From positions 2,140,576-2,204,575 of the forward strand of contig OX639991.1 in the NCBI GenBank assembly GCA_951828585.1: a DNA stretch of 64,000 bases. Direction: 5' to 3'. Below, piece by piece: positions 47,313 to 56,174 of the stretch (positions are counted from its first letter, which is position 1; each line of letters begins with the position of its first letter). The notes under the pieces were generated by a model. The model was not told the origin of the DNA. It did not search any database and saw nothing but the letters and a program-made list of their open reading frames with translations. The DNA is from Longimicrobiales bacterium. Its GTDB lineage: Bacteria > Gemmatimonadota > Gemmatimonadetes > Longimicrobiales > Gaopeijiaceae. Made by a program: the position numbers and the translations under genes.

Positions 47313-48500
47313 ATGCACAGAGGACAGACAGGAAGATACGAGGTCAACGTGACCGGCGGTGAACGGGTGCGGGCGTTCCTGCCAATGCCACTACCCCCCA
47401 GCCCCCCACTCGCACTGGATGGCCCTCTCCGTTCGACCCTGGAGGAGGCCGCCCTCAGCCTGGGTCGCCTCGACGGCATGTCGACCCTGCTGCCGGACCC
47501 CACGCTCTTCACGTACCTCTACACTCGCAAGGAGGCGGTGCTCTCGTCCTGGATCGAGGGTACTCGGTCCTCTCTGTCCGACCTCCTTCTGTTCGAACTC
47601 GAAGAGACCCCCGGAGTCCCCCTCGACGACGTGATCGAGACCTCGAACTACGTAGCGGCGCTGGAACACGGACGTCGCAGGCTCGACGGGGGTTTTCCGC
47701 TGTCGAACCGGCTCATCCGGGAAATCCACGGAGTGCTGCTGTCACGGGGACGCGGGAGCAGCAAGGATCCGGGACATTTCCGGCGGTCGCAGAACTGGAT
47801 CGGTGGCACCAGACCGGGGAACGCCGCCTTCGTTCCTCCCCCGCACACCGCCGTGCGCGACTGTATGGGACATCTGGAACGTTTTCTCCATGCCAGAGAG
47901 GACGATCTGCCTACGCTCGTCCGAATCGCCTTGGCGCACGTACAGTTCGAGTCGATCCATCCCTTCCTGGACGGGAACGGCCGGGTGGGGCGTCTGCTCG
48001 TGACCCTTCTGCTACTGGACGCCGGCGTGCTGGCGGAACCCCTCCTCTACCTCAGTCTCTACCTCAAGCAACACAAGAGCACCTACTACGCACTCCTCAA
48101 CGAGGTACGAGAGACGGGGGACTGGGAGGCGTGGCTGCAGTTCTTTCTGGATGGGGTTCGGGTCACGGCCGAGGGGGCGGTGAGCACGTCCAGGCGGCTC
48201 CTCGATCTGTTCGCGAATCACCGGGGCGTGGTCGAACGGGCCGGACGCCGCGCCGGTTCTGCGCTTCGGGTCTACGCGGCACTCCGGGCAAGACCGATTC
48301 TGTCCATCACCGCAGCCGCCGAGCGTGCGGGCCTTTCCTTCTCGGCTGCGTCCTCCGCCATGCACCTGCTGGTCGACCGGGGGGTTGTCCGGGAGATCAC
48401 AGGGAAACGGCGCGGGCGGCTGTTTGTCTACGACGAATACCTGGGGATTCTGAACGAGGGTACGCAGGCGGGGGAGGGTGACCCGGTCCACTCGGGGTAG
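47313..48500 (+). CDS. Fic-domain AMP-transferase with N-terminal inhibitory motif
   Basis: This 395-residue protein has a Fic_N domain, the inhibitory motif SSWIEGT at about residues 77-83 ((S/T)xxxE(G/N)), the catalytic HPFLDGNGRVGRLL at about 215 and a C-terminal winged-helix-like part (ARPILSITAAAERAGLSFSA). Fic enzymes attach AMP to a hydroxyl group of a target protein; the inhibitory glutamate in the same chain marks it as a self-inhibited class II type. I chose ATG 47313 over 47163 because homology-like sequence begins at about residue 15. The neighbours give no hint of its target. Confidence 0.87.
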   Translation: MHRGQTGRYEVNVTGGERVRAFLPMPLPPSPPLALDGPLRSTLEEAALSLGRLDGMSTLLPDPTLFTYLYTRKEAVLSSWIEGTRSSLSDLLLFELEETPGVPLDDVIETSNYVAALEHGRRRLDGGFPLSNRLIREIHGVLLSRGRGSSKDPGHFRRSQNWIGGTRPGNAAFVPPPHTAVRDCMGHLERFLHAREDDLPTLVRIALAHVQFESIHPFLDGNGRVGRLLVTLLLLDAGVLAEPLLYLSLYLKQHKSTYYALLNEVRETGDWEAWLQFFLDGVRVTAEGAVSTSRRLLDLFANHRGVVERAGRRAGSALRVYAALRARPILSITAAAERAGLSFSAASSAMHLLVDRGVVREITGKRRGRLFVYDEYLGILNEGTQAGEGDPVHSG

Positions 48501-48543
48501 CGCCAGACCCCCTGAGTGCCGTGGTGATCCTTCTTACGGACTC

Positions 48544-49731
48544 CTACCTCCGAACCAACCTCCGCCCCACGATGTAGGGCACGTCCAGCTCGTCCTTCCA
48601 GATTCCCCGAACATGCGTGTCCGTAGCGTCGTGGACACGCAGCGATTCCGGCACGAGCACACGCCGTGGGTTTCCGGCCAGGTCGCCTCTCCCGATCACG
48701 TGGAACACCTTCAGCGTATCCGACCTCTCGAAGCTCCCGAGCCACACTTCGCCCGAGGCGGTGAGCGCGAAGCCGGTCGCCGCGGGGAAATACTCCGGCC
48801 GGTAGAGGGCGTCGTCCCATGCCTCGCGGAGCTCGCTCGCCGAAATCCCGAAGGGCGCCGCGGTCGTCACGAACCGGTCCCTTGCCTCCGCGATCATGTC
48901 GGGGGTGATTTCCAGCGGTTCGAATTGAAGGCGACGGAACCAGAGGGTATCGCCGTTCGCGTCCAACTCGATCAGCTCTACAACGCCAGGGCCGCCAGTC
49001 CGCCGCATCACCACCGCTCTCTCCGGCTCGGTCCGCCACTGGTCCGGGTCCGCAAACGGCTGGGGCCCCCGGATGTAGCTGTCGAACGCCTCGGCCCTGA
49101 CGGCGATCCCGCTGTTGCGCCGGTTCAGCCGGAAGATCGGTTCCGGAGGGGGCCACGGTGCATTTTCAGAGCGCCGTCCGCGCAGGAGCGGAGACTGTTC
49201 GACCCGTGACTCCTCCGTTGTTCCCGGTCGGACACCCGTCCGGCGCCTGAGGGGCACGGCGAAGTAGCTGCCGTCGCCGGCGATGGCCTCGGTGGCCAGC
49301 GGGTGGCCGTCGTAGGTCACCGATGTGGGCGGTCCCGGCACGGTTTCCACCAGGGTGCCGTCCGCCGTGAAGTACGTGAAACGCGATCCGTGGGACTCGC
49401 GGACGGAGAAGCTGCCGTCCTCCGCAATGTATACTTCTGCCGGGACCATGAACTCGCCCGGACCCGCTCCCACGCGCCCGACCGCCAGGACGAGGGTGCC
49501 CTCGGGGGTCCAGGCACTGGCCTGCGCGTCTCGCAGATCGATCGCGAAGATCCGGTTTCGCTCGGGATCGACCCTGATCGACGGCACTTCCGACAGCAGC
49601 GCGCCCTGCTCCGCACTCCCGGTGAACTTGTACTCCGCTTCGGTGACCCATGTCTCCAGGTCCGGGCGCGGCCGACCGGGTTCGTCGCCGCCACAAGCGA
49701 CAAGCAGGACTGACAGGACCGCCTTTTTCAC
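48544..49731 (-). CDS. 6-bladed beta-propeller lipoprotein
   Basis: This 395-residue protein has a very short signal peptide with lipobox LLVAC (cysteine at residue 13), followed by propeller motifs VPSIRVDPERNRIFAIDLRD, GRVGAGPGEFMVPAEVYI and GEVWLGSFERSDTLKVFHVI. The frame is intact, unlike two other propeller genes nearby. The start is GTG at 49731, nine bases after the RNA-ligase stop. It is convergent with the Fic gene. Confidence 0.75.
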   Translation of the reverse strand: MKKAVLSVLLVACGGDEPGRPRPDLETWVTEAEYKFTGSAEQGALLSEVPSIRVDPERNRIFAIDLRDAQASAWTPEGTLVLAVGRVGAGPGEFMVPAEVYIAEDGSFSVRESHGSRFTYFTADGTLVETVPGPPTSVTYDGHPLATEAIAGDGSYFAVPLRRRTGVRPGTTEESRVEQSPLLRGRRSENAPWPPPEPIFRLNRRNSGIAVRAEAFDSYIRGPQPFADPDQWRTEPERAVVMRRTGGPGVVELIELDANGDTLWFRRLQFEPLEITPDMIAEARDRFVTTAAPFGISASELREAWDDALYRPEYFPAATGFALTASGEVWLGSFERSDTLKVFHVIGRGDLAGNPRRVLVPESLRVHDATDTHVRGIWKDELDVPYIVGRRLVRR

Positions 49732-49740
49732 GTCGCGAAT

Positions 49741-50400
49741 TCAGTCGCGCCGCAACGCACAGGGTCGCCAGTTTCGCGTCCAATGCCGATCGGTTTGGAC
49801 GTGATCCCGGCGCACGCTCTTGCAGACGTTGCGTGCGAACTCGGCTGAGGAAAACCTCTCGGCTATGCGCACTACGATGCCCTCGCGCTCACCGCCGAGC
49901 GCCGATTGCTTCGCGTGCTCAGCGTGAATGGACACTCGCATCTCGGCGATGGAGGCGAACACACCTTGAAAGATGACGGGGACGACGGGGATGCTCCGTT
50001 GAGTGGCGAACTGTTCCAGGGCTGCCATGGATCGAAAGTTCCCCTTCGAGTCCCGCAGGGCGAACGCGTAGAACGTCTCGTTCTCCCTGACTGCCTCGTA
50101 GTGGATGCTGTGTACGCCGTAGATGTCCTCTCCGTAGAGGTGGATGTCCGGCTCGGTGACCTTCCACGCGTGATGCTTCTTGACCATCGCCATCCACTTG
50201 TTGGTCGTCTCGGCGCCGACGGAACGTCCGTAGACCTTCCCTCGGTGGATCAGGATGTTGCTTCCATCGAGCTTCTCGGTCACAACGACCGGGCGTCCGA
50301 CGAAGCGTTCGGGATCCGGGTGGACCGTGTCGCCGCGGCCGATGGTTGGTGAGTACGGCCAGTAGGGGGTGCGGGGGTATTTCAGCCTACCGGGAAGCAC
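49741..50400 (-). CDS. RNA ligase (nucleotidyltransferase superfamily)
   Basis: This 219-residue protein has the ligase motifs in order: motif I TEKLDGSNILIHRG with catalytic Lys at about residue 43, motif III-like LYGEDIYGVHSIHYE, motif IV EREGIVVRIAE and a C-terminal motif V-like CKSVRRDHVQTDRHW. This fits the small bacterial RNA ligase group (Rnl2/RNA_ligase fold) rather than DNA ligase. It would join or repair RNA ends. The start is GTG 50400. No partner kinase or phosphatase is visible in the window. Confidence 0.84.
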   Translation of the reverse strand: MLPGRLKYPRTPYWPYSPTIGRGDTVHPDPERFVGRPVVVTEKLDGSNILIHRGKVYGRSVGAETTNKWMAMVKKHHAWKVTEPDIHLYGEDIYGVHSIHYEAVRENETFYAFALRDSKGNFRSMAALEQFATQRSIPVVPVIFQGVFASIAEMRVSIHAEHAKQSALGGEREGIVVRIAERFSSAEFARNVCKSVRRDHVQTDRHWTRNWRPCALRRD

Positions 50401-50482
50401 GGTCGCTCCTGGGCGTCAGGGACAAAGCGTCAAGGGCAATCTAGCCGAACAAAGCGATGCGGGGGAACGCCGCCCTCTCCTC

Positions 50483-51172
50483 TCACCCAAGATCCTCCCC
50501 AGCCAGCCCGAGCTGCTCCAGCACCTCCGGCGGCGGCCCGTCAAAACTCGGCAGCGGCACATTGCCCATGTACCCCAGATCCCGCATCCCCTCTTGGGTC
50601 GTCCAGAACCCGGTCGAGACCCAGTCGCGGAACCCGTCGAAGAAGCGCGCCTGCGGCTTGAGCGCGTCAGGGGTGTCCGGCTCGAAGCAGATCTCGTCGC
50701 AGATTTCCTGCTGTTGGGCGGTGGTCAGGGCGGGGAAGTCGGTTGCGCCGAAACGTTCCCGCGCCGTGCGGTTGAGCCAGGCCAGCCCGCCGCGCAGCCG
50801 GGTCAGGTGCTCCTTGTGGGCGGGGGCGGAGACGAATTCGTTGATGTAGTCGGGCACCCCCACTGCGCTGGCCGCGGGGGACCGCTCGTCGGCCGGGATG
50901 ATCACGTCGGCGAGGGCTGCGACCTGGCGCATCTCCTCGTCGGTGAGGACCATCTCCCAGGGGACGACGGGCGCCAGCATGTCGGGATCGGTCAGGGTGC
51001 CGGCCGCGCGGGGGTTGGCGGGGGGGAGGGGGTCGAAGCCGGAGAGGGTCTCGTGGGCGGACTCGGTGGAGCGGGCCAACTCGTCCGGGGTGCACGAGGC
51101 GGCCGCGCCCAGGGCCGCCGAGCCCGCGATCACCTTGAGCGCGCCGCGGCGGGTAATGGTGTTGTCACTCAT
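50483..51172 (-). CDS. Gluconate 2-dehydrogenase subunit 3-like protein (Tat-exported)
   Basis: This 229-residue protein starts with a twin-arginine signal (TITRRGALKVIAG) and a possible lipobox AAASC. The mature part has VLTDEEMRQVAALADVIIPADE, typical of the subunit 3 family that accompanies GMC dehydrogenases, then DYINEFVS and a C-terminal FFDGFRDWVSTGFWTTQEG. The ATG at 51172 overlaps the stop of the GMC gene (ATGA), so the two form an operon and probably one periplasmic complex. Confidence 0.88.
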   Translation of the reverse strand: MSDNTITRRGALKVIAGSAALGAAASCTPDELARSTESAHETLSGFDPLPPANPRAAGTLTDPDMLAPVVPWEMVLTDEEMRQVAALADVIIPADERSPAASAVGVPDYINEFVSAPAHKEHLTRLRGGLAWLNRTARERFGATDFPALTTAQQQEICDEICFEPDTPDALKPQARFFDGFRDWVSTGFWTTQEGMRDLGYMGNVPLPSFDGPPPEVLEQLGLAGEDLG

Positions 51173-52950
51173 CCGATGCTCCTCTGCCCGAGCTGCTCCA
51201 CGATGTAGTCGCTCGCCCGCCACGCGATTGCCATGATCGACAGCGTGGGGTTCTTGTCCGCGTTCGACACGAAGGGCGCGCCGTCGGTCACGAACAGATT
51301 CGGTACGTCCCACGACTGGCAGTACTGGTTCAGCACCGAACTCCGCCGGTCGTCGCCCATGATCGCGCCGCCCACCTCGTGGATGATCTGGCCGCCCTTC
51401 GAGATCGCCCTGGCCCCGTCGGTCTGCACGGTGCTAAGCAGCGTCCCGCCCATCTCGTCCACGATCTCGGCGAAGGTGCGCTGCATGTGCAGGGCCTGGT
51501 TGAGTTCGTGGTCGGCCCATTTCCAGTGGAACTTGAGCACGGGAATACCGTAGCGGTCGACGTTGTCGGGGTCGATCTCGCAGTAGCAGTCCTCGTTGGG
51601 GATCATCTCGCCGCGGCCGTCGAAACCCATGAAGCTGCCGTAGTAGCGGCGGCAGTCATCCTTGAAGCGCTGGCCGTAACTGCCCTGCGTGAGCGGTTCC
51701 AGCCCGGAGAAGGCGCCGAATCCGGGCGCGCTGCGGCGTCCGCCGCCGAACTCGATGTGGTAGCCGCGGGGGAAGTCGAGTTGGCCCCTGAGCTGCTCGC
51801 CGTAGAGCCACCACGGCATATACATGTGCATGGCCGACGCGCCGTCCTCGTTGTGCGGGGGAAGGGATTGCAACGCGGGGATCTGGGAGTAGACGCCCGC
51901 GCCGACGGTGTCCATGACGTACTTGCCCACGAGGCCGGAGGAGTTGGCCAGGCCGTCGGGGAACTGGTTGCTGGTGGAGTTGAGCAGGATGCGGGCGGAT
52001 TCGCAGGCGCTCGCGGCGAGCACGACCACGCGCGCTGCGGCGAATTCGTCAAGCAGCGTGGCCTTGTCGATGTAGTGGACGCCGGTGGCGCGCCCCTGCG
52101 AGTCGACGGTGACTTCTCGCACCATGGCTCCGGTGCGGACTTCCAGGTTGCCGGTGGCGAGGGCGGGGGGGATGAGGACGGTGGTCGACTGGAAGTTGGC
52201 GCGGATCGAGCAGCCGCGCCCACAGGGAGTTGCCCAGTAGCAGGCGGCGCGGCCGCGCATCGAGTCGGCGGTGACGCGCCGGGCCAGGTCGTTGTTCGGG
52301 AAGATCTCGCCGGGCAGGCGGTCCGGGTCCTGGGTCTGTGTCATGATGGCCAGGTGCGCGGGGACTACGGGGATCCCCATGCGGCGGCACGCCTTCCGGG
52401 TCAGCAGCTCATAGGCCCGGGGCTTCGGAGGAGGCTGCAGCACCCCGGGGGACGAGTTCGGCGTGTTTTCCAGTCCCTCATTGGAGCCGTAGACCCCGAT
52501 CAGCGACTCGGTCCTGTCATAGTAGGGTGCCACGTCCTCGTACGACATCGGCCAGTCGAACCCGAGCCCGTCACGGGAGCGCGGCTTGAAGTCATACTCG
52601 CCCATGCGGAGCGAAATCCGCCCCCAGTGGTTGGTGCGGCCCCCGAGCATGCGGGAGCGCCACCACATGAACTCCGACCCATCGGCCACCGAGTACGGCT
52701 CGCCGGGCACCTGCCAGCCGCCGTCCACGGTGGCGTCGTAGAAGCCGAAGGGCTTTTCGGGGGTGCCGGCCCCGCGCAGCGGCGCGTCTTTCGGCAGCTG
52801 GAACATGGGTGTCTCGCGGAGCGGGTCGTAGTCCCGTCCCGCTTCCAGCATGAGGACGCGGAGCCCGGAGGTCGCCAGGATGAAGGCGGCGATCCCGCCC
52901 CCGGCCCCCGAGCCGACGACGATGGCGTCGTAGGTGGGGGTCTGGCTCAT
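51169..52950 (-). CDS. GMC-family oxidoreductase (large subunit)
   Basis: This 593-residue flavoprotein starts with the FAD-binding AIVVGSGAGGGIAAFILATSG, has RGRAACYWATPCGRGCS in the middle and ends with IHEVGGAIMGDDRRSSVLNQ and NADKNPTLSIMAIAWR, matching GMC oxidoreductases of the gluconate/sorbitol dehydrogenase type. It lacks its own signal peptide and would be exported bound to the Tat-targeted small subunit (inference from this family). The substrate is probably a sugar or alcohol and is not determined. Confidence 0.9.
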   Translation of the reverse strand: MSQTPTYDAIVVGSGAGGGIAAFILATSGLRVLMLEAGRDYDPLRETPMFQLPKDAPLRGAGTPEKPFGFYDATVDGGWQVPGEPYSVADGSEFMWWRSRMLGGRTNHWGRISLRMGEYDFKPRSRDGLGFDWPMSYEDVAPYYDRTESLIGVYGSNEGLENTPNSSPGVLQPPPKPRAYELLTRKACRRMGIPVVPAHLAIMTQTQDPDRLPGEIFPNNDLARRVTADSMRGRAACYWATPCGRGCSIRANFQSTTVLIPPALATGNLEVRTGAMVREVTVDSQGRATGVHYIDKATLLDEFAAARVVVLAASACESARILLNSTSNQFPDGLANSSGLVGKYVMDTVGAGVYSQIPALQSLPPHNEDGASAMHMYMPWWLYGEQLRGQLDFPRGYHIEFGGGRRSAPGFGAFSGLEPLTQGSYGQRFKDDCRRYYGSFMGFDGRGEMIPNEDCYCEIDPDNVDRYGIPVLKFHWKWADHELNQALHMQRTFAEIVDEMGGTLLSTVQTDGARAISKGGQIIHEVGGAIMGDDRRSSVLNQYCQSWDVPNLFVTDGAPFVSNADKNPTLSIMAIAWRASDYIVEQLGQRSIG

Positions 52951-52978
52951 CCGTGGGCTCCTTGCCGCCCGGCCCCGA

Positions 52979-53869
52979 TCAGCCGTCGTCGGGTGGCTCC
53001 GGTGCGATCCGGTCGGCTCTGAAGTTCGCGATCTCGAAGATGTAGGGACTCGCCGGCGAGAACGCGAGGAAATTGCTCTCCCCTTCCGCCAACTCCACGG
53101 AGGCGATCTCGTTGCCGTCCGCGTCCAGGGCCTGAACGGAGCGGTCCGGTGTTTCCGGCATCTGGGCATCCTGCGGCGCGAAGCCGCTCGCGCGCAACCC
53201 CGACAGTTCCTGGAGCAGGTCGCGGACCGTGACGCCTTCGACCTCCTCGCCGCCCATCGTCCAGACCGAGTCCTGGCGTTCGTACACGGTGGTCGCCCCG
53301 TCCCTCGTCACGCGGATGCTCATCGCGGCCGCCGTGTCGGCACGCACCATCACCTTGTTGCGCCAGTCGAAGAGCGATCGGGTCGCGGCGGAGCGCAGGT
53401 CCCCCTCCACCAGGCTCACTTCGTCGGCCTCGGGGAGGCGCGCATAGAAGGTGCGGTAGCGGTTCCCGCTGTTGCCGAGAAGCACCGTCGCCGCGCCGTC
53501 GATGGTCATGGTCCAGGCACTCTCGGCGGTCACCCCCATGCGTTCATGGTTGGCCGGGTTGGTGGCCGCCACCGACCTGACCTCGACCTCGTCCACGGCG
53601 CGCAGGAAGCGGGCGATCGCGGCCGAGTCGGCGTCGAAGCCGTTCACGGTCCAAGCGCCCCCCTCCTTCTCCAGGTGGATGGCTTCGTCCGGACCGGCCA
53701 GCTCGGCCCGGGTTAGCCATTCGCCGTCCAGCTCGGCCAGCACCGCCGCCAGGCCGGAATCGGCCGTCGGGCTGTCCCCGCCACCGTCCCTCAGCACCGT
53801 CACCAGCAGGTAGAGCACCGTCACCGCCCCCAGGAAGTAGAGCGATGCGCGCAGCGTCTTGTCACTCAT
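52979..53869 (-). CDS. DUF4340 periplasmic-facing membrane protein
   Basis: This 296-residue protein has one N-terminal membrane helix (LYFLGAVTVLYLLVTVL) and a large extracytoplasmic domain of tandem beta-rich repeats with the DUF4340 pattern (WTMTIDGAATVLLGNSGNRYRTFYARL). DUF4340 proteins commonly follow GldFG-type transporter genes, as here. The ATG overlaps the fused GldFG gene by eight bases. Confidence 0.83.
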   Translation of the reverse strand: MSDKTLRASLYFLGAVTVLYLLVTVLRDGGGDSPTADSGLAAVLAELDGEWLTRAELAGPDEAIHLEKEGGAWTVNGFDADSAAIARFLRAVDEVEVRSVAATNPANHERMGVTAESAWTMTIDGAATVLLGNSGNRYRTFYARLPEADEVSLVEGDLRSAATRSLFDWRNKVMVRADTAAAMSIRVTRDGATTVYERQDSVWTMGGEEVEGVTVRDLLQELSGLRASGFAPQDAQMPETPDRSVQALDADGNEIASVELAEGESNFLAFSPASPYIFEIANFRADRIAPEPPDDG

Positions 53870-56174
53870 CGTCGATCTCCTTGTCGTCGGCTTCGTCTCC
53901 CGTTTCGCCGTCGCGCCAGCGGCGTTCGGCGCGCTTGGCCCGCCCCGTCACGCGCGCGAAGCCCAGCAGGATGAAGAGCGCCGGCACGCCGATAAGCGAC
54001 GTCCACTTGAGCGCTCCCTTGGTGCTGTCCGACTCGAAGACCAGCGCGGGGGGCATTCGGTCCTTGGAGCGAATGCTGATCAGGGCCTCGTCCTGGGTCA
54101 GCCAGTCCACGGCGTTGGCCGCGAAGGCCAGGTTCTGGGCGTTCTGCTGGACGAAGCCGTCCTCCAGGAAGTCGCCGTCGCCGACCACGATGAAGCGTCC
54201 GCCGGGCCGCCCCGCTTCGGCCTCCGCGCCACCGTCGTCCCCCTCGCCGACCTCCGCCAGCGACGGGTCCACCGCGACCGCGTAGGTGTGGACCCCCGGC
54301 GCCCCCTGGCCTGCCGCGAGCTCCATCCCGGGCTGAACGGGGGAGCCGGCCGGGCTCACGCCGCCGCTCTCGGTGGTGGTCCAGAGCGGCGTGACCGTGG
54401 CGTCGTCCTCCTGCCAGGTCAGGGGGGACGCCCACGCGAAGTGGATGTTGTTCAGGTCGCGGTTGGTGGCGTGGTCTTCGCCGCGAACGGAGATCGGCCA
54501 CAGCGCGTAGGCTCGGACCACTCTGAAGATCCCCTGTTGCATCTGCACACGCCCCGGCGACGCCGCATCGGACATGAGTTCGCCGGTCGACTTGACCCCG
54601 CGTCGGGCGAGCATGTCCTCCAGCCCGCTCGTGACGGGCATGGCCATCGGCGACTGCGGGTTGAAGGCGTGTCGCTCGATCAGCAGGAACGCCGCGCCTC
54701 CGGCGTTCAGGTAGCCGTCGATCGCGTCGGCCACCTCCGGCGAGACCGGCATCTCGGGCGACGCCACGACCAGCACGTCGATGGAGTCGATGTCGAGGGT
54801 GGCGGTCGAGTCGGTCTCCATGTTGACGGAGGTGACATCGTATCGGTCGGCCACGGACTCTCGAAACGCCCGGTAGTGGAAAGGCTCCTTGGCTCCGAAG
54901 CCCGTCATGAAGGCCAGCCGGGGCCGCTCCTCCGTCGTCATGCTGGCGATCGCCGACACCAGGCGGAACTCCAGGTCGTCGGCGCGGTCGATGACCGGAA
55001 GGATCTCCTGCTCGTCGGCGTAGGTGAGCGCCAGCCCGAAGTACCCGCGCTTGACCTGGAACTCGTCGTCGCCGATCACGTTGAACTCGATCGGCATGAT
55101 CCCCATCGACGACGCTTCCTCGGAGTCCTCGCCCTCGTTGTCCGGGTTGATCTCGCGGACCGAGAGCATCCCGTTCGAGGCCCCTTCCAGATCGGCCACC
55201 ACGTCCCGCACGTCCCGCTCGATGACCTGGATTTCCTGCGGCAGGTCGTCGCTCAGGAAGAGGGTCAGGTTCACGATGTCGTCCAGGTTGCCCAGGATCT
55301 CCCGGCTGCCGTCCGAAAGGGTGAATAGACGGTCGCCGGTCAGGTCGAGCCGTCCCCGCACGTGGCCGCCCAGCAGGTTGAGCACCAGCACGCCCACCGC
55401 AATCACCGCGGTCCCGATGCGGAGTCGGCGGAAGGCTTCGCCCTTGTGGCTGAGCCGCTCCCGCCCGAGGGCGACGCCTGCGAGCAGCAGGAAAAGGCCA
55501 AAGGTGGAGGCGAAGTAGAGCAGGTCCCTCAGGTCGATGACGCCGCGGGCCACATTCTCGAAGTGGCTGATCACCGACAGCTGCAGCAGCCAGCCGCCGA
55601 TCAGCCGCGGCATCTCGATCTGCACGACCGGGGATCCGATGAGCACGAGCAGGAAGCAGGTGAAGGCCCCCAGGATGAAGGCGGTGATCTGGTTGCGGGT
55701 GATCGCGGAGGCCCAGATCCCGATCGCGATCATCTGCGCGGCCAGCAGCGCCGCGCCGACGTACTGGGCGAAGATGATCCCCGCGTCGGCGTCGGACACC
55801 AAGAGGATCCCGAGCGCCATGGGCAGGGTGCCGACGAAGGTGATCAGCACGAAGACCCAGCTGCCCAGGAACTTGCCGAGGACGACCTCGGTCTCGCCCA
55901 GCGGCTGCGCGATGAGCCACTCAAGCGTGCGGCTGCGTCGCTCTTCCGCCACGGTCCTCATCGCCACGGCGGGGATGAACACGACCAGCAGCCACGGCAG
56001 CAGGTTGAAGAAGGGCCGTAGCGTCGCCCGCTGCATGGCGTAGAGCGATCGGAAGGACAGGTACAGGCCGAGGCCCAGGAAGGCGACGGCCAGCACGTAG
56101 GCGGTGGGCTGGTCGAAGAAGCTGCGCAGCTCCCGGCGTGCGATGAGAAGGACCTGTTTCATCATGCTCTTCAT
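53862..56174 (-). CDS. Fused GldF-GldG ABC transporter membrane protein
   Basis: The 770-residue protein has an ABC-2 permease half (residues about 1-250, six hydrophobic segments, with EERRSRTLEWLIAQPLGETEVVLGKFLGSW) fused to a GldG-type region: a membrane segment near 260, RLDLTGDRLFTLSDGSREIL, a large periplasmic domain with PRLAFMTGFGAKEPF, and a C-terminal membrane helix near 735. In Bacteroidetes the GldF and GldG parts are separate. Substrate unknown. The ATG overlaps the stop of the ATPase gene. Confidence 0.88.
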   Translation of the reverse strand: MKSMMKQVLLIARRELRSFFDQPTAYVLAVAFLGLGLYLSFRSLYAMQRATLRPFFNLLPWLLVVFIPAVAMRTVAEERRSRTLEWLIAQPLGETEVVLGKFLGSWVFVLITFVGTLPMALGILLVSDADAGIIFAQYVGAALLAAQMIAIGIWASAITRNQITAFILGAFTCFLLVLIGSPVVQIEMPRLIGGWLLQLSVISHFENVARGVIDLRDLLYFASTFGLFLLLAGVALGRERLSHKGEAFRRLRIGTAVIAVGVLVLNLLGGHVRGRLDLTGDRLFTLSDGSREILGNLDDIVNLTLFLSDDLPQEIQVIERDVRDVVADLEGASNGMLSVREINPDNEGEDSEEASSMGIMPIEFNVIGDDEFQVKRGYFGLALTYADEQEILPVIDRADDLEFRLVSAIASMTTEERPRLAFMTGFGAKEPFHYRAFRESVADRYDVTSVNMETDSTATLDIDSIDVLVVASPEMPVSPEVADAIDGYLNAGGAAFLLIERHAFNPQSPMAMPVTSGLEDMLARRGVKSTGELMSDAASPGRVQMQQGIFRVVRAYALWPISVRGEDHATNRDLNNIHFAWASPLTWQEDDATVTPLWTTTESGGVSPAGSPVQPGMELAAGQGAPGVHTYAVAVDPSLAEVGEGDDGGAEAEAGRPGGRFIVVGDGDFLEDGFVQQNAQNLAFAANAVDWLTQDEALISIRSKDRMPPALVFESDSTKGALKWTSLIGVPALFILLGFARVTGRAKRAERRWRDGETGDEADDKEIDDE

